64,000 bases of DNA from Rhizobiales bacterium 32-66-11 (lineage in GTDB: Bacteria > Pseudomonadota > Alphaproteobacteria > Rhizobiales > Xanthobacteraceae): contig NCEH01000005.1 in assembly GCA_002304505.1 (NCBI GenBank), positions 62,001-126,000 on the forward strand, given 5' to 3'. The position numbers and the translations under genes were made by a program. Numbering within the stretch: the first letter of the stretch is position 1; the number at the start of each line of letters is the position of its first letter. Below the pieces are notes generated by a model that saw only the letters and a program-made list of their open reading frames with translations, made no database searches and was not told where the DNA came from. Positions 1 to 8,419 of this stretch are shown here, one piece after another.

Positions 1-1515
1 CTCATTGCACGGCGCGTGCGCGAGGAAGGCGTCTATTCCGAGGTGGTGCCGTTCCAGAAGGCGGAAGAGGCGCTGAAGCGGCTCAATCCCAAGGCCGTCA
101 TCCTCTCCGGCGGTCCCGCCTCGGTGATCGAGGGCGAAAGCCCCCGCGCGCCGCAGCAGGTGTTTGAAGCCGGCATTCCCGTGCTCGGCATCTGCTATGG
201 CGAACAGGCCATGGCGGCCCAGCTCGGCGGCACCGTCGAGGGCGGCCACCACCGCGAGTTCGGCCGCGCCGAGGTCGAGGTCAAGAAGCCCAGCGCCCTG
301 TTCGAAGGGGTCTGGCAGGAAGCGCAGCGCTATCTGGTGTGGATGAGCCACGGCGACCGCGTGACCGCCCTGCCTGAGGGGTTCGAGGTGATCGCCACCT
401 CCGACAACGCCCCCTTCGCCGCCATCGCGGACGAAAGCCGGCGCTTCTACGCCGTGCAATTCCACCCCGAGGTGGTGCACACGCCCGACGGCGCGAAACT
501 GCTGCGCAATTTCGTGCGCCGCATCGCCGGCCTCTCCGGCGACTGGACCATGGGCGCCTTCCGCGACAGCGCCATCGCCAAGATCCGCGCCCAGGTGGGC
601 GACAAGCGCGTGCTCTGCGGCCTCTCCGGCGGGGTGGATTCAGCGGTCGCCGCCGTGCTGATCCATGAGGCCATCGGCGACCAGCTCACCTGCGTGTTCG
701 TGGACCATGGCCTGATGCGCCAGGGCGAGGCCGAGCAGGTGGTCTCGCTGTTCCGCAACACCTTCAACATTCCCCTTGTGCATGTGGATGTCGCCGACCT
801 GTTCCTGCGGGAGCTCGCGGGCGTCACCGACCCCGAGACCAAGCGCAAGACCATCGGCAAGCTGTTCATCGATGTATTCGACGCCGAAGCGAAGGCGATC
901 GCCTCCGACGGCAAGGGCGCGCCGGATTTCCTTGCCCAGGGCACGCTTTATCCCGACGTGATCGAAAGCGTGTCCTTCACCGGTGGGCCTTCGGTGACCA
1001 TCAAGAGCCACCACAATGTGGGCGGCCTGCCCGAGCGCATGAACATGAAGCTGGTGGAGCCGCTGCGCGATCTGTTCAAGGACGAAGTGCGCGTGCTCGG
1101 CCGTGAACTCGGCTTGCCCGAGAGCTTCGTCGGCCGCCACCCCTTCCCGGGGCCCGGCCTTGCCATCCGCTGCCCCGGCGAGATCACGCCAGAGAAGCTG
1201 GAGATCCTGCGCAAGGCCGATGCCATCTATCTGGAGGAAATCCGCGCCGCCGGCCTGTACGACGTAATCTGGCAGGCCTTCGCCGTGCTGCTGCCGGTGC
1301 GCACGGTGGGCGTGATGGGCGATGGCCGCACCTATGACCACGTGCTCGCCCTGCGCGCAGTGACCTCGGTGGACGGCATGACCGCGGATTTCTACCCCTT
1401 CGACATGAATTTCCTCGGCCGCGCCGCGACCCGCATCATCAACGAAGTAAAAGGCATCAACCGGGTGGTCTATGACGTGACGAGCAAGCCCCCGGGGACC
1501 ATCGAGTGGGAATGA
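1..1515 (+). CDS. guaA: GMP synthase (glutamine-hydrolysing), 5' end outside window
   Basis: Catalyses amination of XMP to GMP, the last step of guanine nucleotide synthesis, in the cytoplasm. The reading frame is open from base 1, so the true start lies upstream. Visible are the class I amidotransferase domain (nucleophile Cys in GICYGEQ, His-Glu in FHPE), the ATP-pyrophosphatase P-loop [10 protein letters not shown], and the C-terminal dimerisation domain ending in KPPGTIEWE. It is intact to the stop codon. The 3' end of guaA is a known integration target for P4-type integrases, and a broken integrase follows about 300 bases downstream. It is therefore the probable insertion point of the decayed island. 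Confidence 0.97.
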   Translation, partial: LIARRVREEGVYSEVVPFQKAEEALKRLNPKAVILSGGPASVIEGESPRAPQQVFEAGIPVLGICYGEQAMAAQLGGTVEGGHHREFGRAEVEVKKPSALFEGVWQEAQRYLVWMSHGDRVTALPEGFEVIATSDNAPFAAIADESRRFYAVQFHPEVVHTPDGAKLLRNFVRRIAGLSGDWTMGAFRDSAIAKIRAQVGDKRVLCGLSGGVDSAVAAVLIHEAIGDQLTCVFVDHGLMRQGEAEQVVSLFRNTFNIPLVHVDVADLFLRELAGVTDPETKRKTIGKLFIDVFDAEAKAIASDGKGAPDFLAQGTLYPDVIESVSFTGGPSVTIKSHHNVGGLPERMNMKLVEPLRDLFKDEVRVLGRELGLPESFVGRHPFPGPGLAIRCPGEITPEKLEILRKADAIYLEEIRAAGLYDVIWQAFAVLLPVRTVGVMGDGRTYDHVLALRAVTSVDGMTADFYPFDMNFLGRAATRIINEVKGINRVVYDVTSKPPGTIEWE

Positions 1516-1590
1516 TTCAGGCCCATCCGAACGCCGCCGAATTTACGCTGTGATACGACCTAAAGCACTGTAAATAAAAATAAATTACTC

Positions 1591-1622
1591 CTATGCCTAT
1601 CGACATCTATCGATGGGCATAG
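1591..1622. repeat. Inverted repeat downstream of guaA
   Basis: Arms CTATGCCTATCGA and TCGATGGGCATAG (13 bp, one mismatch) are separated by six bases. An AT-rich stretch precedes the left arm, and no T-tract follows the right arm. It could be a guaA transcription terminator or part of the island attachment region. With the repeats at 1680-1792 it fills the 294-base gap between guaA and the integrase remnant. Confidence 0.5.
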
Positions 1623-1679
1623 ATCGCGTTCGGCGGCCTCGCTGACGGGCCTCGCCCCCATTGATCAACCGGAAAAACG

Positions 1680-1792
1680 AAAGTACCGTCAGGAGCAATG
1701 AGGCTCATGACGGTACTTTTTTCGATATAAGGCGCTGAAGTATAAGCGTTTTCTACGCCATCGGCCTCCAAAAACCGCGTGACGGTACTTTT
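1680..1792. repeat. Three copies of TGACGGTACTTT before the integrase
   Basis: The 12-mer occurs inverted at 1680-1691 and direct at 1708-1719 and 1780-1791. The first two copies form a perfect 12-bp hairpin with a 16-base loop followed by Ts, so the pair could act as a terminator. Repeated short sites just upstream of a tyrosine-integrase gene are typical arm-type binding sites. That role is inferred from position. Confidence 0.5.
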
Positions 1793-1809
1793 CCGCGAGG
1801 AGACCCGAA

Positions 1810-2968
1810 ATGTTGACCGATGCAGAACTTAAGTGTCTGAAACCATAAGCCAAAATGTACAAGGTATCCGATCGTGACGGCATGTATGTGCGCGTCGCGC
1901 CGTCGGGTGCCATCTCGTTCAGGCTCGACTATCGGCTGAACGGCAGGCGGGTCCCCTGCCATCGAGAAGCAGCGGGAGAAGCGCCGGATCAAGGAAGCGA
2001 AGAGCTTCGGTCAGTTTGGCGAGAAGTGGCTAGTCAATGCAACCATGGCCGACAGCACGCGCCCGATGCGCCGCTCCATCTTCGAGCGCGAGCTCATGCC
2101 CGTCTGGCGGAATCGTCTCCTGACAGAAATCACACCTGACGACCTTCGCGCTCACTGCGGCAAGATCGTCGAACGGGGTGCGCCTGCGACCGCCATCCAC
2201 GTGAGGGATATCCTCAAGCAAATTTACGGCTTCGCCATTCTCCACGGTGAGAAGGTTGCAAACCCGGCCGATGACGTTGGTCCGGCCTCGATCGCCACCT
2301 TTACGCCAAAGGACCGCGCGCTTTCGCCCACCGAGATCCGCATCATGTTCAAACAGCTCGAGCATGTCGCGACGTTGCCAACGATCCGCCTCGGCATGAA
2401 GCTTTATCTCCTCACCATGGTCCGGAAGAGCGAACTGCAGGATGCAGTGTGGGACGAGATCGATTTCGACAACGCCGTCTGGACCATCCCGAAGGAGCGC
2501 ATGAAGCGGTCGAAGCCGCACAACGTCTATCTGTGCCGGCAGACGTTGGACATCATGATTGCGCTCAAGACCTGCTCCGGCAACTCCCGATACCTGTTAC
2601 CGTCCCGGTACGACGCAGATGCGCCGATGTCGCGCACGACCTTCAATCGGGTCACCTATGCCGTCGTCGAACAGGCCAAGAAGGAGGGGCTGCCGCTGGA
2701 GCCTTTCACGGTCCACGATCTGCGGCGGACGGGCTCGACGCTGCTAAATGAGCTGGGCTTTAACAGCGACTGGATCGAAAAATGCCTGGCGCACGAGGAC
2801 GGGCGTTCATCGCGCGGCGTCTACAACAAGGCCGAGTATGAGGTGCAGCGCCGGCATATGATGCAGGAGTGGGCGGATACCGTGGACGCCTGGATCGACG
2901 GCCGGAAGTATGTTCCGACGCTGCTGCCGACAGTCATGCGGTCTATCGCGCTCGATCCTGCCCTTTGA
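1810..2968 (+). pseudogene. P4-family tyrosine integrase, disrupted
   Basis: Site-specific recombinase of the DUF4102/P4 type that would integrate an island at guaA. The frame from ATG 1810 (MLTDAELKCLKP) meets a TAA at 1846-1848, resumes at 1855 (YKVSDRDGMYVRVAPSG), and is lost near 1951-1960. From about 1961 the protein continues in another frame (IEKQREKRRIKEAKSFGQF) to the stop. A segment of about 25-30 residues normally present between these parts is missing, so an out-of-frame deletion is likely. The catalytic half is intact, with the R of MVRKSEL, the HDLRRT box and a C-terminal Tyr region (RGVYNKAEYE). It should be non-functional. The 3' end overlaps the convergent AlpA-type gene by 26 bases. 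Confidence 0.85.
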
Positions 2969-3218
2969 CCGGGTGGGACTTGCGCTTGGTGACGTCGGGA
3001 TGTTGTGCGCGATGGATAGGCTTCGCGCGCCGCGCCAGCAACCACGCCTGGACCTCGGCGAGATCCCAGACGATGCAGCGCGGTGATAGCGCGAAACGGC
3101 GTGGAAATTCGCCGCGCTGTTCCATCTCGTAAATCGTGCTGTCGGCCAGAGGCACCATCTCGCGCAACTGGTGCCGCCTGATGGTCTTCCTGATTTCCAA
3201 AGTCTCACTCTGGCCCAT
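2943..3218 (-). CDS. AlpA-family DNA-binding regulator / excisionase
   Basis: A 91-residue protein with the AlpA/MerR-like winged-helix pattern LREMVPLADSTIYEMEQRG followed by FPRR and a W-D-L-AEVQAWL helix. AlpA proteins act as excisionase or activator of the cognate P4-type integrase. Start ATG is at 3216-3218, with GGAGA seven bases upstream. The frame stays open further upstream, but that part has no homology, so the short start is preferred. It is the only element-maintenance gene here that looks intact, and it converges with the broken integrase. Confidence 0.8.
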   Translation of the reverse strand: MGQSETLEIRKTIRRHQLREMVPLADSTIYEMEQRGEFPRRFALSPRCIVWDLAEVQAWLLARRAKPIHRAQHPDVTKRKSHPVKGQDRAR

Positions 3219-3369
3219 GCTCAATCTCCTTCGCGGCTGTCGCAGGCGATTGAGAACGATAGGTGCCGATGCCAGAAGCCCCTTCCGAGTGGCGTGTGGC
3301 AAATTCGGGGTCTGGCGCAGAAATCGGATGTGCGGATAGGTAAATTTTGACCTACGCGGGGCCGCAGCA

Positions 3370-4736
3370 CCATCGCGCTCGGTGATCAGATTGGGAATTG
3401 GGCGGATGCGATCCACCAGCTGCGGATTCAGCCGTAGCCAACCGGTCTCCGACCGGGTGGCGCGACAGCGATGCGTAGCATATCGACTTCCCATGCGGTG
3501 TAGAAGCCGCGCCGACGCTCGCGCCATTGGATGTACCAGTCCCACACGATCGGGACGACCAGCAGACTGAAGCTCAGATTCTCCAGCGGCACCCCGAAGC
3601 CGTGGCCCGCGCCGCTGGGTGACGCGGCCAGCGCGCCGAACATCAGGCCGAGATGCTCGACCTTCTGGGATGCCGTCTCCTCGCCCCAGACACCGTTGCG
3701 CTAATAACCGAAGGCCGTCAGCGTCGCCGTCTTGAACCGGACGAGATCGGCCATCTCCTCGGCCAGCCGGGGCGGCGCATCGAGCGCCGCACTCGCAAGG
3801 TCGGGTCCGGTAGCGATCCATGCTCCTCTCGGCAAAACCGATAGAGCCCGCGCGGCCGCGAGGACTGATCAAGCAGGCCCGGAAACCGGATCGAGTAGCG
3901 CTACCTCATGGCGGCGGCCTGGAAGCGCGGATAGTCGGTCGTTCCCGAGATCACCACGCGCTGTACCCACTCAAGGTTCTCCTCCCGCTCCTTCAACGCG
4001 CCGATCAAAATCATGCGGCAGGTTCTAGGCGAGTCGTCGTCTCTCCACGCGACTGATGCCGGCAATGGTCCCCGCTGATGTGCAGCAATCTCCATTCGGC
4101 AGCTTCGATCGGAAGTAGCCGGGCGGCAGACGGTAGCGCCGCGAGGCTTTGCGAGGCGCGCGGCACCTTCACGCCGGGGCGCCTCATATTCAGCGCAGTG
4201 GCATCTACCTGGGCCGCGCTCGCTTCAAGGGCGTGGGCGAGATGCTTCGCTCTGTCGCCATGGCGGCGCATGTGAAGATCGAGCGCATCGGCGAATGAGG
4301 GCGGGACCGTCCAGGGCCGACCGTCGCTCTCGGGGAACTCGACGATCAGCTTTGCCCGAGGGCCGCGTCGGCGCGGCACAGCTTCCTGCTGGTCAGCACC
4401 GCGATGAAGCGTACCCCGCTCGGAGCTGGGCGGTGTGCGGCGCGCCGCGGAACGCTTCACCGTGACATGGCCGCGGCGCGCCAACTCACGACGTAAGGCA
4501 TCAAGGCCAGGCGCAAGCACGGAGCCGGCACGCTGCAGATCGGCATGATCCACATCACAGGCGTGAGCGATCGCATGCCAGTCATAATCGCGCTCCGTCA
4601 GGGGCGGCGGCATGAGCGCGGCGAGGAGATCGAACAGCCAGTTCCGGAACCGGTCGGCGTCACGGGGCGACAGGACGGTCGGTGCACGCTGCTGGCAGAA
4701 CTTCACCAACATGCGCGCGAAGCTCGTACGGGGCAT
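3370..4736 (-). pseudogene. Large recombinase-like gene, degraded
   Basis: The 5' part reads from ATG 4736 as MPRTSFARMLVKFCQQRA for about 200 residues. Recognisable continuation appears in other frames: EENLEWVQRVVISGTTDY (3901-4095), then VRFKTATLTAFGY, a stop, and EETASQKVEHLGLMFGALA, then WDWYIQWRERRRGFYTAWEV (3428-3643). The order along one strand shows a single gene broken by at least three frameshifts and an in-frame stop, and truncated at the 3' end. The pieces resemble long uncharacterised integrase-like proteins of mobile elements. I recall this only from family character, and no catalytic domain is visible, so the function is uncertain. Repeats at 4893-5024 precede it. Confidence 0.5.
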
Positions 4737-4892
4737 CGGCGGTCAGTGCAGGCACGTTGTGGAGAGGCGACTCGCCTCGATCAGGGGCGGCGTTTCTGCC
4801 GAGAAGCCCTTCTCTCGGCCACGATCCAGAAGTGGCAGGCCCCGCGATCCAAAACCCAGGGGTAATGATCATCAGGCGGACATCAGACGATG

Positions 4893-5024
4893 ACAATGTG
4901 TGCCTAATCGTTCAACCAACAAGATTGCCGTGAAGCCCGCACATTGCTGTCAGGCGACGCAATGTGTCGATATTTGTCAAATAAATAGGAAAAACAATAT
5001 CCCGCCCGCCGCGCAATGTGTGCG
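4893..5024. repeat. Four GCAATGTGTG-like motifs upstream of the recombinase-like relic
   Basis: Motifs are ACAATGTGTG (4893-4902), its inverse CGCACATTGC (4938-4947), GCAATGTGTCG (4959-4969) and GCAATGTGTGCG (5013-5024). They lie in an otherwise non-coding stretch (4737-5027) between two minus-strand relics, just upstream of the 4736 start codon. Candidate recombinase or regulator binding sites, by position only. Confidence 0.45.
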
Positions 5025-5027
5025 CTT

Positions 5028-5875
5028 TTATCCTGCCATCGTGCGGTTGTGCTGCCTGCTACACCTCTCCTGACCGCCATGAGCCCGCCAGACCACGCCA
5101 CCATGCGAACGAGTGCGAACGCGGTCATCGGGGCCGCCGGGGACATTGCGCGCGACGAAAAAGCCATCGGTGGGCGAAGCCACCGGGCCTTGATCGCGCT
5201 CCGGTGCAGCCGCCGTGATGTCACCGGGCGCGCTTTCGGACTGCACGGGCGCGGCAGGTCCACTGCCAGACGACTGCACGACGAAGAGCGGCGCCCGCGT
5301 CCAGGCTAGCGGATCGGTGGCCGCTGCCACGACGGGGCCGGCGAGTTCACCGCCGCCGACAATCGGGGCGAGCGTCGCGACATAGGCGCGCGTTTCGGCC
5401 GGCTATGGGCGACCGGCGAGATACTCTTCGTAACGACCCGGACCGGCGTTGTAGGCCACCAGGAAGCCGGGCGATCCGTAGCGATCGTGCATTTCGCGCA
5501 GATACGCGGCGCCCGCCAGAATGCTCTCGCGCGGATCGTATGGGTTGCCGCCGAGCCGATGACGAACCCGCAGTTCGGCCCATGTGGCGGGCATGATCTG
5601 CATCAGGCCCATCGCGCCTGCCGACGAGATGACGCTCACGCAGCCGGCGCTTTCGACGGGCATGCCGGCGCGAATCCCGGCTTCGGGGACGCCGAACCAC
5701 TGCGCCGCCTCGGCGATGTAAGCGCCATAGGGATCGCTGCGCGAAGGCCGATCGGCTGTGCGCCGGCTGGGTTTGCCCCAGGTGTGGCGTGGATCAGGCC
5801 AGAAAGGAGAAGGAGTCCTGCACGTCGGAGGGCGATCCTCCCTCCGGCGGCAGGCTGATGGCGCGCGGCGGGCAT
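5028..5875 (-). pseudogene. Conjugative lytic transglycosylase, disrupted
   Basis: Peptidoglycan-cleaving transglycosylase (SLT fold) of a type IV secretion/conjugation module. A signal-peptide-like start (LRRAGLLLLSGLIHATPGA, in the frame from 5875) is out of frame with the enzyme core. The core shows PVESAG (catalytic Glu), GAMGLMQIMPATW, NPYDPRESILAGAAYL and AYNAGPGRYEEYL. After EEYLAGRP an in-frame TAG interrupts the protein. The same frame then continues with PAETRAYVATLAPIVGGGEL to 5028. There is therefore at least one frameshift and one nonsense mutation. It sits four bases downstream of the DUF736 relic, as in alphaproteobacterial conjugative islands. Confidence 0.8.
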
Positions 5876-5878
5876 CGT

Positions 5879-6225
5879 TCAGTCCCGCTCGCCGCGCTTT
5901 GGCGGGCGTTTCCAATGCAGACCCCAGGCGGACTTGTCGTCGCCTGACTGGAAAAGGTTTGCACGGATCGGATGTTCGAAGGTGGATCGTCGAGCTGCAG
6001 CGAGACGTAGTCGCCCGCCTTCTCGCCGGTCCGCTTCCAGCCGGCGTCGATCTCCGCTCCGGTCTCGTTGCTCACGGTGTCGAGCACATGGACGCGGAAA
6101 TCGGGTGCGTTCTCTGCATCGGATGGTTCGGCCGCGACGATGATGATGTCCTGAGGCAATGACAGCGTCGTCAGGTGGCCGATGAAGCCATCGCCCTCGC
6201 GGGTGAATTGACCGATCACGGGCAT
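5879..6225 (-). pseudogene. DUF736 family protein, frameshifted
   Basis: Starts MPVIGQFTREGDGFIGHL and carries the DUF736 core (APDFRV, AGWKRTGEKAGDYVSLQLDDP). The C-terminal part TFEHPIRANLFQSGDDKSAW is in another frame, so a single indel near 5990 breaks the gene. Natural length is about 110 residues. DUF736 proteins are small conserved cargo of alphaproteobacterial conjugative islands with no established biochemical role. The gene lies between the TraF-like and transglycosylase relics on the same strand. Confidence 0.75.
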
Positions 6226-6271
6226 GGGCCGTCTCCTTCAAACTGCGGTGGACAGGATCTCGGGCGCGCCG

Positions 6272-6590
6272 TCACCGCGTCGGCGCGCGCCAGACGAAGC
6301 GGCCATCGCCGTCCTCGTCGGTGTAGAGGGGGGTGGTCGGGCCGATCACCGAGGCGGCGGGAAGCGAGCCGAAATAGCGGCCGTCGAGGCTGTCGCGGAC
6401 GTGCCAGTTCATCAGGAACAGCTCGCCGGCCGCGACCAACCGGCAGCCTTGCCACACGGGCAGCGAGCGGCCGCGACGATCGCGATCGAGAGCGTCGCCC
6501 ATCGGCACGCCGTCGACCGTGATGGCGAGCCCGGTCCGGCGGACCCGTTGGCCTGTTTGCGCGGCGACTCGCTTCAACAGCGGCACGCCA
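6272..6590 (-). pseudogene. TraF-type S26 signal peptidase, 5'-truncated
   Basis: The C-terminal two thirds of a conjugative S26 peptidase (pilin-processing TraF) is visible: VWQGCRLVAAGELFLMNWHV, RDSLDGRYFGSLPAASVIG and the usual ending DEDGDGRFVWRAPTR. The N-terminal region that carries the catalytic serine is gone. At about 6590 the frame runs directly into a DUF932 fragment, which indicates a deletion junction. It lies 46 bases upstream of the DUF736 relic. Confidence 0.75.
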
Positions 6591-6915
6591 CGCGGCAGAT
6601 ATCGCCCGTGCCATTGCCTGCGATCCGCTGCACGGCCGAGACCAGCTCATGGTCAAAGATGCGGCCATAGTCGGGCCGGGTGACGGCGCACAGCTCGACG
6701 CGGCCATCTTCGATCTCGAGCGTCTTGACCTGTTCGGCTCGGTGCGAGGTGAGGCCCTCCTGGAGATTGATGCCGGCGAGTGGCGCAGGCAGCTGGCGGA
6801 GGTAGGCCGCCGGCGCGCCAACGAGCGCGGCTACTGGCCGAAACTCCAGTGGGTGGGGGCGATCGGCTGATCGGAGCCCGGCAGCACGAGCGCGAGCCGC
6901 TCGGCGTCGCCGCGT
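6591..6915 (-). pseudogene. DUF932 family fragment
   Basis: An internal piece of a DUF932 (phage/plasmid-like) protein. LALVLPGSDQPIAPTHWSFG lies in one frame. VAALVGAPAAYLRQLPAPLA, GINLQEGLTSHRAEQVKTLE and PDYGRIFDHELVSAVQRIAG lie in a second. The two are separated by a frameshift next to a TAG. The 3' side is fused to the TraF remnant and the 5' side abuts the divergent phospholipase D-like relic. Both ends look like deletion junctions. Confidence 0.65.
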
Positions 6916-6918
6916 CCT

Positions 6919-7819
6919 GCTGCGTGGCGGCCAACCGACGGAGGTCTGGACGGGCGGGACCAATTTCTCCCGGAACGGAATTTTCGGACACTCGAACGTC
7001 GCCCACGTCGTGAAGGACGGCACCGTTGCCCAAGCCTTCCTCGATTACTGGACGGAGCTGGCCAACGACCCGAACGACGCCACGTTGACCGCTGCCGTCG
7101 ATCGGGTCTCGCCCTTACTCGGACATCCGCCTTCCCCCGGCACGTCGCTCTTTTTCAGCCCGCGGACCGATCCGGGCAAAACCGTCGATCCGGATGCACT
7201 GAAGCTGCTTGCGGACTACGCCTTGAGCGCGCGGAGCGGGCTGTTCATCACGTTCGCTTTCGGCATGCACGACCTTTTCAAGGACGTCTATCGCCGGTCG
7301 ACAGCGGGCCTCCGCTTCGCCCTCATGGAAGAGAAGACCCGACCGTTGAAGAAGGGCAGTCCTCAGCGGATCGCGGAGGAGGAAGCGATTCAGCAGCTTC
7401 GCAACATGCCGGAGAACGTCTTCGCGGTAGGCTCCTTCATCGCGACCAACGCCATCGACGGGTGGCTCAAGGAGCGATTGTCCGGCTTCGGCAGCAACGT
7501 CGAGTACATCCACAACAAATTCATGCTGGTCGACCCGCTAAGCACCGACCCAATCGTGGTGTGCGGCTCGGCTAATTTCAGCAGGGCGTCGATCGTCGAC
7601 AACGACGAGAACATGATCATCGTCCATGGCGATACGCGCGTGGCCGACATCTACCTTGGCGAGTATATGCGGCTTTGGAGCCATCACGCCTTCCGCGAGT
7701 CGCTGGCTTGGCGCGACGAAGACGACCGGCCCAAGTACCTGAAGACCGATGATTGGTGGCAAGACAGCTTCGGCGCCACCGAGCGAAACGCCAGACGGGT
7801 GCACTTCGCTCCAGGTTGA
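6919..7819 (+). pseudogene. Phospholipase D-like domain protein, 5'-truncated
   Basis: The open frame contains one complete HKD motif, HNKFMLVDP followed by CGSANFSRAS, about two thirds along. Upstream of the first usable start (GTG 7010) the frame still encodes PTEVWTGGTNFSRNGIFGHS, the tail of the first PLD motif, whose own HxK half is missing. Family members need two HKD motifs for phosphodiester cleavage, so this copy has lost its N-terminus and probably its activity. Head-to-head junction with the DUF932 fragment near 6918. Confidence 0.75.
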
Positions 7820-8416
7820 GAGCCCGCTCGGCTACAAGCCGCCCTCTGATCTAGGCTCCATTCCCGATCGTCACAGTTCCATACGCCGGCATCCTGTCAG
7901 ACGCGCAGCCGGCACCAGCGGGTCATCCCGGAACATCTGGCCCTCTCGAACGGCAGCGGCTCCCAAGGGATCGCCATGTGCAGACCGAACAGGGTGTCGA
8001 TCCGCAAGCTCATCTCGTCAGTTGAGGGCGAATTTCATCCCCCTGATAGACCGGGACTTGGTTGTTCGCCTCAGGCAACAAGAATTGCACCACAAATCAG
8101 ATGCAATAAATCAGAAATTATTTTTTATTAAATGATTCTAGTGTCTTAATAATTATTACATAAAATAACATGTCGCAAATGACCTATTTTTGCCTAGTCT
8201 TATTGACAGGCGCCTGCCGGTTTTGATCTAGGATACCGCGGTGGGGTAGGAAAAAAGATAGCGAGGGTCAACCGGATGCCGGAGAGAACGCGGGCGCCAG
8301 ACCTAGGTGGCCCTTACCCATAGTGGGTATCGTGACCTGCTTCATCTGACGTGTTTTGGGGAATGGCATCTCGGATCTCAGAGACGTCTATAGCAGTAAG
8401 CCTCGTGGGGAGGGTG
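7820..8416. other. Gene-free stretch before the autotransporter
   Basis: I see no convincing gene in 7820-8090. From about 8090 to 8200 the base composition drops to strongly AT-rich, unlike the neighbours. A TTGACA hexamer at 8203-8208 is followed at 16 bases by GATCTA. This is a weak candidate promoter for the large gene starting near 8420. Confidence 0.35.
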
Positions 8417-8419
8417 ATG

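Noticed and set aside
1500..1520. Duplicated guaA 3' end marking the far island boundary
   Set aside because: I looked for a second copy of the guaA tail (ATCGAGTGGGAATGA) later in the window and did not find one by eye. The boundary remains undefined.
7010..7819. Intact phospholipase D effector
   Set aside because: The frame upstream of the first start encodes the tail of a first HKD motif whose core is missing, so the gene is truncated.
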